A DNA stretch of 64,000 nucleotides. Origin: Ewingella sp. CoE-038-23 (GTDB taxonomy: Bacteria > Pseudomonadota > Gammaproteobacteria > Enterobacterales > Enterobacteriaceae). The notes under the pieces are model-generated. The model did not search any database, was not told the DNA's origin, and saw nothing but the letters and a program-made list of their open reading frames with translations. Shown here in pieces: positions 42,241 through 51,197 of the stretch. Position 1 is the stretch's first letter. Each line of letters opens with the position of its first letter. Both the position numbers and the translations under genes were made by a program. The DNA lies in NCBI RefSeq assembly GCF_040419245.1, contig NZ_JAZHOH010000003.1:1-64000 (forward strand), written 5' to 3'.

Positions 42241-42857
42241 CATCTCGGTGGGTTATCTGCCTGCTGGCAGGCTTATTCAGCCTGTCAGCAGGGGCAAAGG
42301 ATCTCGGCACTATTGGTCATTTGTTTCCGATAGCCGAGCCTGACTTGCTGGATTTTATCGGTCAGCGCCTGCAGGGCATCAAAGACAGCGGTGAGATGGA
42401 CAGGATCCAGCGCGAAGCCGAAGCCAGGGTGAAAGCCCACGCCGTTCGCCCCGAACCGGTGGCGGGCCTGACCCCGGCGAAAGCTGACCGAACGCTGCAC
42501 TATGACCCGACGTTTACCGTGCGTGAAACTATCCGCGATATGCGCGGTAACGTGATCGCCCGTGCCGGTGACCAGGTCAATCCGCTGGATAAAGTGCCGT
42601 TTAGCGAAACCCTGTACTTCATTGACGGCGACAACCCCGCGCAGATGAAGTGGGTGAAACAGCAGCTGGCCGGGCAGGTTAATTTCAAAGTCATTCTGGT
42701 GAACGGCAATATCCGGGACAGCAGCAATGCGCTGGATGAACCGGTGTACTTCGACCAGTACGGCACCCTGACAACAAAATTTGGCTTCGAGCATACGCCG
42801 GTACGTATCAGCCGCGACGACAGGACGCTCAAGGTCGAGGAGGTGGCACTGAAATGA
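42237..42857 (+). CDS. traW: pilus assembly protein TraW
   Basis: 206 residues, periplasmic, needed for pilus assembly with TraU and TrbC. Signal peptide (WVICLLAGLFSLSAGA), then KDLGTIGHLFPIAEPDLLDFIGQRLQ and the C-terminal FVDG-type block (YFIDGDNPAQMKWVKQQL, VILVNGNIRDSSNALDEPVYFDQYGTLTTKFGFEHTPVRISRD), which fit TraW. Coupled to trbI and to the following small ORF by 4-nt overlaps. Confidence 0.94.
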   Translation: MTSRWVICLLAGLFSLSAGAKDLGTIGHLFPIAEPDLLDFIGQRLQGIKDSGEMDRIQREAEARVKAHAVRPEPVAGLTPAKADRTLHYDPTFTVRETIRDMRGNVIARAGDQVNPLDKVPFSETLYFIDGDNPAQMKWVKQQLAGQVNFKVILVNGNIRDSSNALDEPVYFDQYGTLTTKFGFEHTPVRISRDDRTLKVEEVALK

Positions 42858-43129
42858 ATCACTGCGTTAAAGACAATCACGACGCGGATAACATCAAACG
42901 CTTTGCCACCACCGTGCGGCTGGGCGACACCGATAAAAACGGCCTGCGGGCCATGACAGAAGAACACCCGCTTTACACCGAATCGGTGGTTATCCGCGCG
43001 GCCCTGCAGACGCTGCTGGCCCTGAGCGCCGAGCTTCGCACCTCATTGATTCTGGCATCACTGAATGAGCACGATATTCGCACAGTGCTTCAGCGTCATG
43101 GTCCTCTGTCTAAAGAAAGGAGCGTGTGA
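42854..43129 (+). CDS. hypothetical small RHH-like protein
   Basis: 91 residues, start ATG 42854 overlapping the traW stop. The segment ATTVRLGDTDKNGLRAMTEEHPLYTESVVIRAALQTLLALS has the strand-helix-helix pattern of ribbon-helix-helix proteins, so DNA binding or regulation is possible. Not present in F. First gene of a four-gene block between traW and traU. Its stop overlaps the next start. Confidence 0.65.
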   Translation: MNHCVKDNHDADNIKRFATTVRLGDTDKNGLRAMTEEHPLYTESVVIRAALQTLLALSAELRTSLILASLNEHDIRTVLQRHGPLSKERSV

Positions 43130-43842
43130 TGGACAGCCTGACGAACATCGATATTCATAGCCATCAGGCACAGTTTGTTATTTTGGTCGAAGTGTTTCTG
43201 CTCATTTACTTACTGTATGACTCGATACGCCGGAGGGGGACAAAAACGGACTCACCCCCCGTCGTCCCTGCAATCTTGCCTGAACAGCCGCGGCCCACAC
43301 CGCCACATCATGTCGCTGAAGGTTGGTTCAGACAGGCCTGGCCATTAAAGCAAATGGTCTTGTTGGTGGAGATGAAGCCGGAAACTGCCCGTACTGATTT
43401 ACCCCCCGTTTTGCGTGAACTCGCCGACCGTTTGAGGGCGGGGCACATCACAGGTGATGAAGACGTGCATATTGCGGGCGCAAGTCGCGGTTCCGTCAGC
43501 TGGCGTCTTCGTTATCGCGTCACGCCTGAGGGGAACTCCTTTTTTGCAGATCCCTATGGCGGCGAAACACAAGCAGGCACCTTTGCCCGTGAGTTTACGC
43601 CGTTAAGCATTGACTGGGACGGTACGCAAGAACACCTTGCCATCCTGCTTCAGGGGATCCGAACGACCCCGAACGACACGCTGGCTGACTGGCTGGTCAA
43701 TATCCCGACACTTTTAGACCAGGGGAAAACGGAAGGCACGATGCATGACGATGATGCGGGGTGGTCTTTTCGCGCATTCTCAGCCGTTGCCTTTGAGCGA
43801 CATCGCGAATATGCCCAGGGCAAACATTGTGAACGCGGTTAG
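43129..43842 (+). CDS. hypothetical single-pass membrane protein
   Basis: 237 residues, ATG 43129 after AAAGGAG. N-terminal membrane helix (FVILVEVFLLIYLLYDSIRRRG), then a Pro-rich linker and a domain of about 160 residues with no recognised family (WRLRYRVTPEGNSFFADPYGGETQAGTFAREFTPLSIDWDG...). The N-terminal layout resembles that of the 44227 gene product. Part of the traW-traU insert. Confidence 0.7.
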   Translation: MDSLTNIDIHSHQAQFVILVEVFLLIYLLYDSIRRRGTKTDSPPVVPAILPEQPRPTPPHHVAEGWFRQAWPLKQMVLLVEMKPETARTDLPPVLRELADRLRAGHITGDEDVHIAGASRGSVSWRLRYRVTPEGNSFFADPYGGETQAGTFAREFTPLSIDWDGTQEHLAILLQGIRTTPNDTLADWLVNIPTLLDQGKTEGTMHDDDAGWSFRAFSAVAFERHREYAQGKHCERG

Positions 43843-44224
43843 CGCCTGGCTAAAGTCATTGCTGACGTGCGTTATCGGTCAGCATGACGCCGGGGGAAAT
43901 ACAGGCGGGCAGGAAGAGGTGCTTTACCTGGCGGTGGCCCTCGATGTGGAGCACCTGCTTAAAGACCACGGGCTTTTCCTGAGTACCAATCCTTTATACG
44001 AAGTTCCTGTGCCTGAAATCGTGCTTACACAGCTGGCCAACATGCTCCTTTACTCCTGGATTGGCACACTGCCCGCCCACATCAAACCCGAAGAGAAAAT
44101 TGCCCAAATCCGGATGGAGATCGCTGCCGGTGAAAGTGCACAGAAGGTGCACCGGATGCTCAGGCGATTGCGTCAGCGCGGATTATACGTGGCCTCTTTC
44201 GCACCTTATCAGAAGGTTGAATAA
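43811..44224 (+). CDS. hypothetical soluble protein of the traW-traU insert
   Basis: 137 residues from the ATG at 43811, overlapping the previous gene by 32 nt; the frame is open to 43745. A charged helical C-terminus (IKPEEKIAQIRMEIAAGESAQKVHRMLRRLRQRGLYVASFAPYQKVE) and no membrane segment of note. No known family. The overlap suggests coupling with the membrane protein upstream. Confidence 0.6.
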   Translation: MPRANIVNAVSAWLKSLLTCVIGQHDAGGNTGGQEEVLYLAVALDVEHLLKDHGLFLSTNPLYEVPVPEIVLTQLANMLLYSWIGTLPAHIKPEEKIAQIRMEIAAGESAQKVHRMLRRLRQRGLYVASFAPYQKVE

Positions 44225-44226
44225 GC

Positions 44227-44790
44227 ATGAGCATTCTTGATCTTTTCGCATCACTGACCACTTACCAAAAGTTATTTTTACTGGAAGTCTTCATTTTTAT
44301 TCTCCTCGCAGTAGTCATCAACATCTACTTCAGGTTGCGTAATAAAGCGGAAACCGAAGAACACCCGTTGGAGGCGCCGGACGCTGAGGGCAACACCTCG
44401 ATGCTGTTCAGATATCCGGCCGTCATCACGGGTAAAGCCTTACATTTGCAGATGAACGAAGCCTATTTTGACGCCATTTTCTCTGCCTTTCTGCGCAGTC
44501 TGCAGCGGGCAGGCTACACGTTGTCAGACCGGGAAACCGGCATAGCGCCGCTGTTGTCTGGCAGTACCATTGATGCAATGGCCCGTGAAGTCGAAAGAGC
44601 ACGTCAGGAATTTCTGACCGTGCTGGGTTCGAACATTGAAGACGATATCTGTTTTCAGATGCAGTCCGGGCGGGCACCGAAGTTTCTTATCCAGCTTATC
44701 GACAGCTGTGAACGGCTGGGCTGGAAGGTTATGCCGGTGGTCAGGGAACCGGAGGACGAATGCGCAAGCTCATTCTCTGCCTTACCTTAA
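44227..44790 (+). CDS. hypothetical single-pass membrane protein
   Basis: 187 residues, ATG 44227. N-terminal membrane helix (TYQKLFLLEVFIFILLAVVINIYFRLRNKAE) and a soluble domain of about 140 residues (AVITGKALHLQMNEAYFDAIFSAFLRSLQRAGYTLSDRE...). No family recognised. The end overlaps the traU start by 31 nt. Fourth gene of the insert; with the 43129 product it may form a membrane complex, which is speculation from similar layout. Confidence 0.65.
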   Translation: MSILDLFASLTTYQKLFLLEVFIFILLAVVINIYFRLRNKAETEEHPLEAPDAEGNTSMLFRYPAVITGKALHLQMNEAYFDAIFSAFLRSLQRAGYTLSDRETGIAPLLSGSTIDAMAREVERARQEFLTVLGSNIEDDICFQMQSGRAPKFLIQLIDSCERLGWKVMPVVREPEDECASSFSALP

Positions 44791-45752
44791 TCTGTATGAC
44801 CTTTCTGAGCATGCCGGCACAGGCGGCCAGTACGAACGCCGGAGACGGCCGCTGGGTGAATCCTATCAGTGATGTGTGCTGGAAATGCCTGTTTCCCATG
44901 ACGCTTGGCAGCATTCAGCTGGCTTCCGGTTCACACCCGGACACCCCCAATCCGGCATCGCCTATCCAGCTGTGTCCTTACGGCATTTTTTACCGCCTGG
45001 GGCTGGCCATCGGTTTCTGGGAACCCGTTGCCCTGACGGACGTGACGCGCGAACCGGGCGTAATGGTCAATATGGGCGGGTTTAAAATTGACCTCGGACG
45101 CACCGGTACGGGTACGGGCGGGCAGAGTGACAAGCCTTCACCCGGCGCGTTCTACCATGTCCACTGGTACAAATACCCGCTGATTTACTGGCTGAATATC
45201 ATCACCAGCACCGGCTGCATGCAGACCGGCGACATGGATATTGCTTACCTTTCCGAGGTTGACCCGCTGTGGAATGACAGCACGCTGTCGATGATCATCA
45301 ACCCGGAAGTGAGCCTGTTCTCTAACCTGCTGGCACAGGGGGCCTGCGCCGCCGACTCCATTGCCTCCACGGCCGGAGTGCCGCTGGATCCGCTGTTCTG
45401 GTGCGCCGGTGCGCAGGGGTCGATGTACCCCTTCACGGGCTACACCAGCAACGAGTTTTCGCCGCTTGAGGCGTCGGTGCTGGTCAGCGAACGGATGGCG
45501 TTCAAACTGCACCGGGAGGGACTCGTGATGGAGACGGTCGGGGCGGACGTGGCGGTGTGCTACGAGTATCCGTCCCCGATTATCCCGAAATCCCGCTGGC
45601 GATATCAGATGGTCAACATGTACCCCGAAGCCAGCGACTGCCACCCCTTTGGCACGACCACGCAGCTGTGGGGTTCGGTACATAACGCCCCGACATCCAA
45701 AAAGAACTTCGGCTACCTCCTGTGGCGAAAGCGTAACTGCGCTTATCTGTAA
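44760..45752 (+). CDS. traU: pilus assembly protein TraU
   Basis: 330 residues, periplasmic, Cys-rich, required for DNA transfer and pilus assembly. Signal peptide (KLILCLTLICMTFLSMPAQAA), then RWVNPISDVCWKCLFPMTLGSIQLASG, NPASPIQLCPYGIFYRLGLAIGFWEPVALTDVTREPG and the C-terminal DCHPFGTTTQLWGSVHNAPTSKKNFGYLLWRKRNCAYL, all typical of TraU. Start ATG follows GGAGGACGA. Confidence 0.96.
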   Translation: MRKLILCLTLICMTFLSMPAQAASTNAGDGRWVNPISDVCWKCLFPMTLGSIQLASGSHPDTPNPASPIQLCPYGIFYRLGLAIGFWEPVALTDVTREPGVMVNMGGFKIDLGRTGTGTGGQSDKPSPGAFYHVHWYKYPLIYWLNIITSTGCMQTGDMDIAYLSEVDPLWNDSTLSMIINPEVSLFSNLLAQGACAADSIASTAGVPLDPLFWCAGAQGSMYPFTGYTSNEFSPLEASVLVSERMAFKLHREGLVMETVGADVAVCYEYPSPIIPKSRWRYQMVNMYPEASDCHPFGTTTQLWGSVHNAPTSKKNFGYLLWRKRNCAYL

Positions 45753-45761
45753 GGACCTTCC

Positions 45762-46388
45762 ATGAACAGACCCCTGATGACGGCGCTGACGCTCAGCGCC
45801 GCGCTGCTCTGCGCGCAATCCGTGCAGGCAGCCGAGCAGCCCACCGTGTCCGCCGGTGATATGGCGTACATGAAACAAAAGCAAACCGAGCTTGAGCAGT
45901 TCCAGGCACAGCTGAAGGGCATGAACATTACCCTGCCACCGGCACAGCAAAATAAGGTGTCTCAGCTGCAAAACGAAATCGCCGCGTCCCAGGCTGACCA
46001 GAACAGCGCCGACCGGCCCACGCCGCAGGCGCTCTATTTTGTGAGTCTGGGCATTCCGGAAGAAGGGTTACTGCCCATGCTCGCCGATGCCCGCCGCTTT
46101 GGTATACCGGCGACGCTGCGCGGCCTGCTGGATAACGATTTTCGCAAAACGGCCTCGGTGATGTTTGAGCTGTCCAAGAAAGATAAAGAGGCGGGGGTGC
46201 AGATTGACCCGACGCTGTATCAGCAATACGGCATCAAAGCTGTGCCCGCCCTGGTGGTCACCTGTCAGGGCAACTATGACGTGCTTTACGGCAGCCTGCC
46301 GGTTAAGCAGGCACTCGAAGAAGTCGTGCGCCGGGGAGATTGTGCGACCACGGCGACACAGCTGCTGAAAACGGCGGAGGGGAAATAA
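45762..46388 (+). CDS. trbC: pilus assembly protein TrbC
   Basis: 208 residues. Signal peptide (MTALTLSAALLCAQSVQA), an N-terminal coiled coil (YMKQKQTELEQFQAQLKGMNITLPPAQQNKVSQLQNEIAA), and the TrbC_Ftype thioredoxin-like domain: ALYFVSLGIPEEGLLPMLADARRFGIPATLRGLLDNDFRKTASVMFEL, VQIDPTLYQQYGIKAVPALVVTC. Position between traU and traN as in F. Stop overlaps traN. Confidence 0.94.
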   Translation: MNRPLMTALTLSAALLCAQSVQAAEQPTVSAGDMAYMKQKQTELEQFQAQLKGMNITLPPAQQNKVSQLQNEIAASQADQNSADRPTPQALYFVSLGIPEEGLLPMLADARRFGIPATLRGLLDNDFRKTASVMFELSKKDKEAGVQIDPTLYQQYGIKAVPALVVTCQGNYDVLYGSLPVKQALEEVVRRGDCATTATQLLKTAEGK

Positions 46389-48226
46389 TGAAGCGATTGC
46401 TTTTGTCACTGCTGCTGCTGTGTGCCCAGGGGGCACAGGCCGATGCCGTCAGCGATGCTTTTAATGCCGGTTCCAGCTACGGAAAATCTAACAGCAGTCA
46501 GGGCACCTCGGGGATGAAAAACACCTCACCCTCGACCGTTATTCCAGGGTACACCGCCAGTCCGTCACAGAGCGGGTATTACGGGGGCGTGCAGGGTGGG
46601 GACGGCGGTATCAGTGACAAAGGACAGACGGAACTCGGTCAGAACAACGCCGGGCAGGCGGTTATCAGCGCCGGCACGACCAATCCGGCGGTGACTATTG
46701 ACCCCAAGGCACCGTTCATTACCAACGGCAAGGATGCTGAGAGCACTGCCGGCACGGTCGTCAACGGCACCTACGATCAGTGTACGGACAAAGTCGTCAG
46801 TAAAAGCACCTTCCAGAATTACACCTGCGACAAAGATGTGGCGGTGACCCAAAGCTGTAACCGTGCCGTCACGATAGGCGGGACGTATGTGACGACGCAA
46901 ACCAATCAGACAGCGGTAATCAATACCGGGGACTTCACCTACTACCGCAACAACCTGACGGTTTATGCCACCTTTGTCGCGCCTTTTACCGGCGACCTTC
47001 AGCTGGCGAACTTCAACATGTCGGGGTATCTGGCCCGGACAGTCACCTGGAGCGTGTTAGGGGACGCTATGGTCGTACCGGACAGGATTTCGGGAACCAC
47101 GCAAAAGAATCTGTCTGTTTCGGGCTATCACATGAATCAGGGAGAGACGGTCACGCTTTCTTTAACGATTGGTTCAGTGAATCACCAGACGACTTTCCTT
47201 GACGGCATCATTAGTGGTTTTGGTAACGGATCTGCGTCCCTGACGCTCAGCATGACGGCTGTCACGACCGTACAAACGTATCAACCCCAGACCAACGTTC
47301 AGCAGGCGTGTGATGACCAGAGCGTGGGCGGCCAGTTAATCAGCACGCAATGCACGGTGGGCGGCGGCGACAGGACAACCACCGTGAACGGACAGACCTA
47401 CACCGTTCACAGCGACTGCTGGCAGTACACCGATACCTATCTGACGACGCCGGCCAGTAACGGTAACTGTGCCGCGTTAATGTCTGATGCCAGCTGTACC
47501 GTCGTCGGAAGTCACTGTACTGAACAAACGGCAGGGCAATGCTCGCACCAACAGGTCACATATCAGTGCCAGAAGACCTACACCTCTACCGGCAAACTCT
47601 GCGGCGGCAATTATCTGTGCATGTCCGGGGACTGTGACGATACCAACGGCGCCGGAGACAGCGGTTTTGACACGGCGGTGGCCAAACTCGCGGGACTGGC
47701 TTCAGCCGGTGACGACGTGGTCAACGACCAGATCAACATCAAAGCCTTTACCGGTCAGGCGATGTCCTGTCGCAAGGCAATGGCCGGTTTCTCCAACTGC
47801 TGCGTGGACTCCGGCTGGGGGAACAACGCCGGGCTGGCGAACTGCAACAGTGATGAAATGGCCATCGGCAAGGCCAAGGCGAAAAAGGTGGTGGTCAGCG
47901 TCGGTGAGGCGTGCAACCGCGCCGTGCTGGGCGTCTGTATTCAGAAAAAACAGGTGTATTGCGTGTTCGGGGGCAAGCTGGCCCGCATTATTCAGGAGCA
48001 GGGGCGGCGCGATCAGCTGGGTGTGAGTTTTGGCAGCGGTGATTCACCGAACTGCAGGGGGATCACCGTGCCTGAGCTGCAGGCCATCAACTTTGACCTG
48101 ATTAACTTTGCCGATTTCTACAGCGACCTGATGACCAACCAGAAAATCCCGAACTCGTCGGTGATGGTTCAGCAGGTGAAAGACCGGATTGCGGCGCAGG
48201 TTAACGCGCAGGGCGGAGGGAAATGA
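46388..48226 (+). CDS. traN: mating-pair stabilisation protein TraN
   Basis: 612 residues (F: 602), outer-membrane protein with a signal peptide (RLLLSLLLLCAQGAQA) and about 22 cysteines concentrated in the C-terminal half (KLCGGNYLCMSGDCDD, FSNCCVDSGWG, EACNRAVLGVCIQKKQVYC). The central region (about residues 170-330, beta-rich, few Cys) is the part that varies between plasmids and selects the recipient receptor. The receptor cannot be told here. Stop overlaps traF. Confidence 0.95.
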   Translation: MKRLLLSLLLLCAQGAQADAVSDAFNAGSSYGKSNSSQGTSGMKNTSPSTVIPGYTASPSQSGYYGGVQGGDGGISDKGQTELGQNNAGQAVISAGTTNPAVTIDPKAPFITNGKDAESTAGTVVNGTYDQCTDKVVSKSTFQNYTCDKDVAVTQSCNRAVTIGGTYVTTQTNQTAVINTGDFTYYRNNLTVYATFVAPFTGDLQLANFNMSGYLARTVTWSVLGDAMVVPDRISGTTQKNLSVSGYHMNQGETVTLSLTIGSVNHQTTFLDGIISGFGNGSASLTLSMTAVTTVQTYQPQTNVQQACDDQSVGGQLISTQCTVGGGDRTTTVNGQTYTVHSDCWQYTDTYLTTPASNGNCAALMSDASCTVVGSHCTEQTAGQCSHQQVTYQCQKTYTSTGKLCGGNYLCMSGDCDDTNGAGDSGFDTAVAKLAGLASAGDDVVNDQINIKAFTGQAMSCRKAMAGFSNCCVDSGWGNNAGLANCNSDEMAIGKAKAKKVVVSVGEACNRAVLGVCIQKKQVYCVFGGKLARIIQEQGRRDQLGVSFGSGDSPNCRGITVPELQAINFDLINFADFYSDLMTNQKIPNSSVMVQQVKDRIAAQVNAQGGGK

Positions 48227-49023
48227 TGAAAACACTGTGGTTTGCCTGCCTGCTCAGTCTCGCGCTCCCGGCGTGGGCGGACGGTACAGAGACACCGGCT
48301 GATGCGGTGGTGACACCGGCGGATCCGTTCACCGGCTGGCACTGGTACAACGAACCGAAGAAGCCGGCGGACACGCCGGCACCCAAACCGGCCCCGGCCC
48401 CGCAAGTGCCGGATTTTAGCAAGCTGTCACCGTCTGAGCAGGCGGCAGTGCTCAAACGGTACACGAAGGAGGCGCTGGACCGGGCCATTCTTAACCCGTC
48501 GAGCGAAAATACCGCCACCTTCCTGCGCTGGCAGAAGTTCTGGACGGACAGGGCATCGATGTTCAGCCAGTCGTTTGCGGTGGCTCAGCTGGATCATCCC
48601 GATCTGGATTACAACCTCGAACACCCGCACTACAACAGTACGGCACCGCTGCAGCAGGCCAGCGACCAGGCCAAACAGGCACAGGCCATCAGCGAACTGT
48701 CTGCCCAGTACGGGATGTTTTACTTCTATCGCGGCAGTGACCCGATTGATGCGCAGATGGCCGGGGTGGTGGCTGACTTTGCCCGCACGCGGCATATCTC
48801 GTTGATTCCGGTGAGCGTGGACGGCCAAATCTCCCCGCAGGTGCCGGACAGCCGCCAGGACGAAGGGCAAAGTGCCCGGATGGGCATCAGTCATTTCCCC
48901 GCCTTATTCCTGGTTAACCCGGCCTCCCGCGACTTTCGTCCGCTGGCCTATGGCTTTATGACACAGGATGACCTGGCCAGGCGTTTTCTGAACGTGGCAA
49001 CGGGTTTCAAACCTAACTTCTAA
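48223..49023 (+). CDS. traF: pilus assembly protein TraF
   Basis: 266 residues, periplasmic, thioredoxin-fold without a CXXC. Signal peptide (TLWFACLLSLALPAWA), a Pro-rich stretch (KPADTPAPKPAPAPQVPDFSKL), and the TraF core YGMFYFYRGSDPIDAQMAGVVADFARTRHISLIPVSVDG, then ARMGISHFPALFLVNP. ATG 48223 or 48226 after GGAGGG. Needed with TraH and TrbB for pilus outgrowth. Confidence 0.94.
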   Translation: MMKTLWFACLLSLALPAWADGTETPADAVVTPADPFTGWHWYNEPKKPADTPAPKPAPAPQVPDFSKLSPSEQAAVLKRYTKEALDRAILNPSSENTATFLRWQKFWTDRASMFSQSFAVAQLDHPDLDYNLEHPHYNSTAPLQQASDQAKQAQAISELSAQYGMFYFYRGSDPIDAQMAGVVADFARTRHISLIPVSVDGQISPQVPDSRQDEGQSARMGISHFPALFLVNPASRDFRPLAYGFMTQDDLARRFLNVATGFKPNF

Positions 49024-49036
49024 AGGGAGGGTCATT

Positions 49037-49297
49037 ATGCAAAGCATTATTCTTAATATTGAAAGCCTCAGGGAAGGTGAAACGTTCACCGGCATTGAGT
49101 ATGACGTTGTGACATTTTCAACGCGCCCCGGGCTGGACTGTCATGCGCTGGAAAGTGCGATACAGGCGCACTTCAGGGACGACATGCTGAACTTTGACTA
49201 TTGCCCACAGCAGGGGACGGGCGATTTCATCTTGCTCTGCTCCTTTCTGAGTGTCGGTGAACGTATCGTGCCTTACGCGGCAGACCTCCCCGACTAA
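49037..49297 (+). CDS. hypothetical soluble protein after traF
   Basis: 86 residues, ATG 49037 with AAAGGGAGG. Acidic, mixed alpha/beta (GIEYDVVTFSTRPGLDCHALESAIQAHFRDDMLNFDYCPQQGTGDFILLCSFLSVGERIV). No membrane segment and no known family. Not in F. Good ribosome site and operon spacing support translation. Confidence 0.65.
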   Translation: MQSIILNIESLREGETFTGIEYDVVTFSTRPGLDCHALESAIQAHFRDDMLNFDYCPQQGTGDFILLCSFLSVGERIVPYAADLPD

Positions 49298-49336
49298 CCC
49301 CCCGTTTAACCCATTCTTCAGAACCGAGGATTTCTC

Positions 49337-49813
49337 ATGCAACTTTCAGCGCTCAAAACGGGCGCCGCAGCCGGCTGGGCTGCGGTCAGGCTCGTGCTCG
49401 ATATCATGGTCATCGGGCCGGTGTTTATTTTCTCTCTCTTTATAGTGGTTAATGCCTGGCCTTCGCCGGGGGCGTTTGTCATCCGGCAGGCCGAAAGGCT
49501 GGTGGAGGGAGCCGCGCCGGGCAACGTATGGGGATGTGCCGCTCTCCCGGCGGGTATGGCAGTCAATGAACGGGCGATACCGCAACCGGTCACGCCGTCA
49601 CCTTATCAATGTGTCCCCGAACAGGTGAGCCGTGAAACCTATATCACGGGCTTTAACCACAACCTGCTGACTCTCTACGGGCTTATTACCACGCTTTACG
49701 CGTGTGTCTATTTGGCCGCACGCTGGCTGATGGTGGCACGTAAAGGCCGGATGTCCGTGGCGGCTTTTGGCATGGCGGTTCAGGGCGGGAAACAGGAGCA
49801 AAAACATGAATAA
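49337..49813 (+). CDS. hypothetical inner-membrane protein in the trbA/artA position
   Basis: 158 residues, ATG 49337. At least two membrane segments (LVLDIMVIGPVFIFSLFIVVNAW; NLLTLYGLITTLYACVYLAARWLMVA), with a central loop holding two Cys that probably lies in the periplasm. F has trbA, artA and traQ in this interval, but no clear similarity is visible. Overlaps the next gene by 8 nt. Confidence 0.65.
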   Translation: MQLSALKTGAAAGWAAVRLVLDIMVIGPVFIFSLFIVVNAWPSPGAFVIRQAERLVEGAAPGNVWGCAALPAGMAVNERAIPQPVTPSPYQCVPEQVSRETYITGFNHNLLTLYGLITTLYACVYLAARWLMVARKGRMSVAAFGMAVQGGKQEQKHE

Positions 49814-50018
49814 TTTGCCCGTCGTGGCCGTGTTATTTCTGCTTGGCATCATCGCTAACTGCCTGAGTGAGTTGCTGGCCTACTCGGCGACGCTGACGCG
49901 ACAGGTGTTGGTTTTTTCAACCTTCACCTGCCTTATCCTGTCGCTGGTCGTGCTCATCGGGTCTGAAGTCCTCGCACACCGTAAGGCGCGCAGGAAGAAC
50001 CGGGAGGCAAAACCGTGA
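49806..50018 (+). CDS. small inner-membrane protein in the traQ position
   Basis: 70 residues, start ATG 49806. Two membrane helices (VVAVLFLLGIIANCLSELLAYSA; QVLVFSTFTCLILSLVVLIGSEVLA) and a basic tail (HRKARRKNREAKP). It sits just before trbB, where F has the pilin chaperone TraQ, and could replace it, but I see no sequence match. Stop overlaps trbB. Confidence 0.65.
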   Translation: MNNLPVVAVLFLLGIIANCLSELLAYSATLTRQVLVFSTFTCLILSLVVLIGSEVLAHRKARRKNREAKP

Positions 50019-50656
50019 AACTCACCTTTCTGTTGCCTTTCTTTTGCCTCATGGCTCCGCTGGCCGCGCACGCAACCGTGGCCGACCAGATAGCGGCGCT
50101 GGAAAAGTCCAAGACACAAACGAACTGGTCACCGGCGCTGCCTGACCTGGGATTACCGCAGGCGCGCTCCCCCTCAGACCGTGCGCCGCACATGATGACG
50201 CTCACCGACGGGCGCGAGGTGAACCTGAACAATTATGCCATCGTGGTGTTTATGCAACGGGGGTGTCCGTACAGCGCGAAATTCGACCCGAAGTTAAAGC
50301 AGTGGTCAGATGAGGTCGGCATCAAGGTTTATCCCTATACGCTTGACGGCTATGGCGATACGTCCTTTCCGGTGGCCCTTATTCCCCGTAAACGCGGCGC
50401 CAATGAGCCGCTGGCGGGGGAAATCATGACGTTTTTTGGCAACGGTCTGCCCATCGCCACGCCGACCACGTTTCTGGTTAACGTTGCCACGCCGCGCCCG
50501 GACAATACCATTGCGGCCTTTCCGCTTTATCAGGGCGATACCGACATGGGCACGCTGAGCCAGCGTGTGGCCCTGATGATTGAGGCAGATATTGACAATC
50601 TGCCCTCCAATACGCTGGGGCCGGTGCCTTCCAGTCAGGCCGTTACCCCGCAGTAA
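50015..50656 (+). CDS. trbB: TrbB-like periplasmic thioredoxin-fold protein with CPYS active site
   Basis: 213 residues. Signal peptide (LTFLLPFFCLMAPLAAHA), thioredoxin fold REVNLNNYAIVVFMQRGCPYSAKFDPKLKQW, YPYTLDGYGDTSFPVAL and the TrbB hallmark NGLPIATPTTFLVNV. F TrbB is a disulfide isomerase with CPYC; here the second Cys is Ser (C84, S87), so dithiol chemistry is impossible and only mixed-disulfide chemistry remains. Between the traQ-position gene and traH as in F. Confidence 0.9.
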   Translation: MKLTFLLPFFCLMAPLAAHATVADQIAALEKSKTQTNWSPALPDLGLPQARSPSDRAPHMMTLTDGREVNLNNYAIVVFMQRGCPYSAKFDPKLKQWSDEVGIKVYPYTLDGYGDTSFPVALIPRKRGANEPLAGEIMTFFGNGLPIATPTTFLVNVATPRPDNTIAAFPLYQGDTDMGTLSQRVALMIEADIDNLPSNTLGPVPSSQAVTPQ

Positions 50657-50750
50657 CGAACGTCCGTTTACCGATAGTAGATGAACATCGAGCCTGAGAA
50701 CGCCGCCCGCTGAGCGGTGACGTCGTGGTTATACCAAAGGAAGAAAAAAG

Positions 50751-51197
50751 ATGAAGACAACAGATCCGTGCGCACAGCCGGTAAAGACGAAGAGAACACC
50801 CGCTGAAAGGCTTGTGCTGCTATGCGCCATTATCTGGTGCGGTACAACCTGGTGGTTTTTCTTCTGCACCCGTGTCGATACCATCCCCACGTTTCCCCCC
50901 GATGCAGGCTGGCGGTATCTGGCAGACATGAGGTTGTTCAGTCTGCCAGGGTGGTTGTTCACCCTCTTGCCTATTGGGTGCCTTTATATAGACCACCAAT
51001 TATATAAAGGCTTACCCACAATTAAAGGCTGGCTGCACCGATACGGGATTTACTGCGCCGTCAGTTTGGCAATCGCGTTTTATATTTTTACTCAGCGTGT
51101 TTATCCGGATGTCGTGTCGGGAGACGATCATTTCTTTTACTTATTTGTAGGGTTACTTTTAGGTTTGCTGTGTATAGAACGGAGCAAACGAAAATGA
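50751..51197 (+). CDS. hypothetical inner-membrane protein in the trbJ/trbF position
   Basis: 148 residues, ATG 50751 after AAGGAAGAA. Four predicted membrane segments (LVLLCAIIWCGTTWWFFFC; LPGWLFTLLPIGCLYI; YGIYCAVSLAIAFYIF; FFYLFVGLLLGLLCI). F has trbJ and trbF here; only position and membrane character agree. The last 110 nt overlap the end of the convergent gene on the other strand. Confidence 0.65.
   Translation: MKTTDPCAQPVKTKRTPAERLVLLCAIIWCGTTWWFFFCTRVDTIPTFPPDAGWRYLADMRLFSLPGWLFTLLPIGCLYIDHQLYKGLPTIKGWLHRYGIYCAVSLAIAFYIFTQRVYPDVVSGDDHFFYLFVGLLLGLLCIERSKRK

Noticed and set aside
45138..45971. 277-codon minus-strand frame across traU and trbC
   Set aside because: Antisense to two recognised tra genes and rich in Arg/His/Gly, as expected of a shadow.
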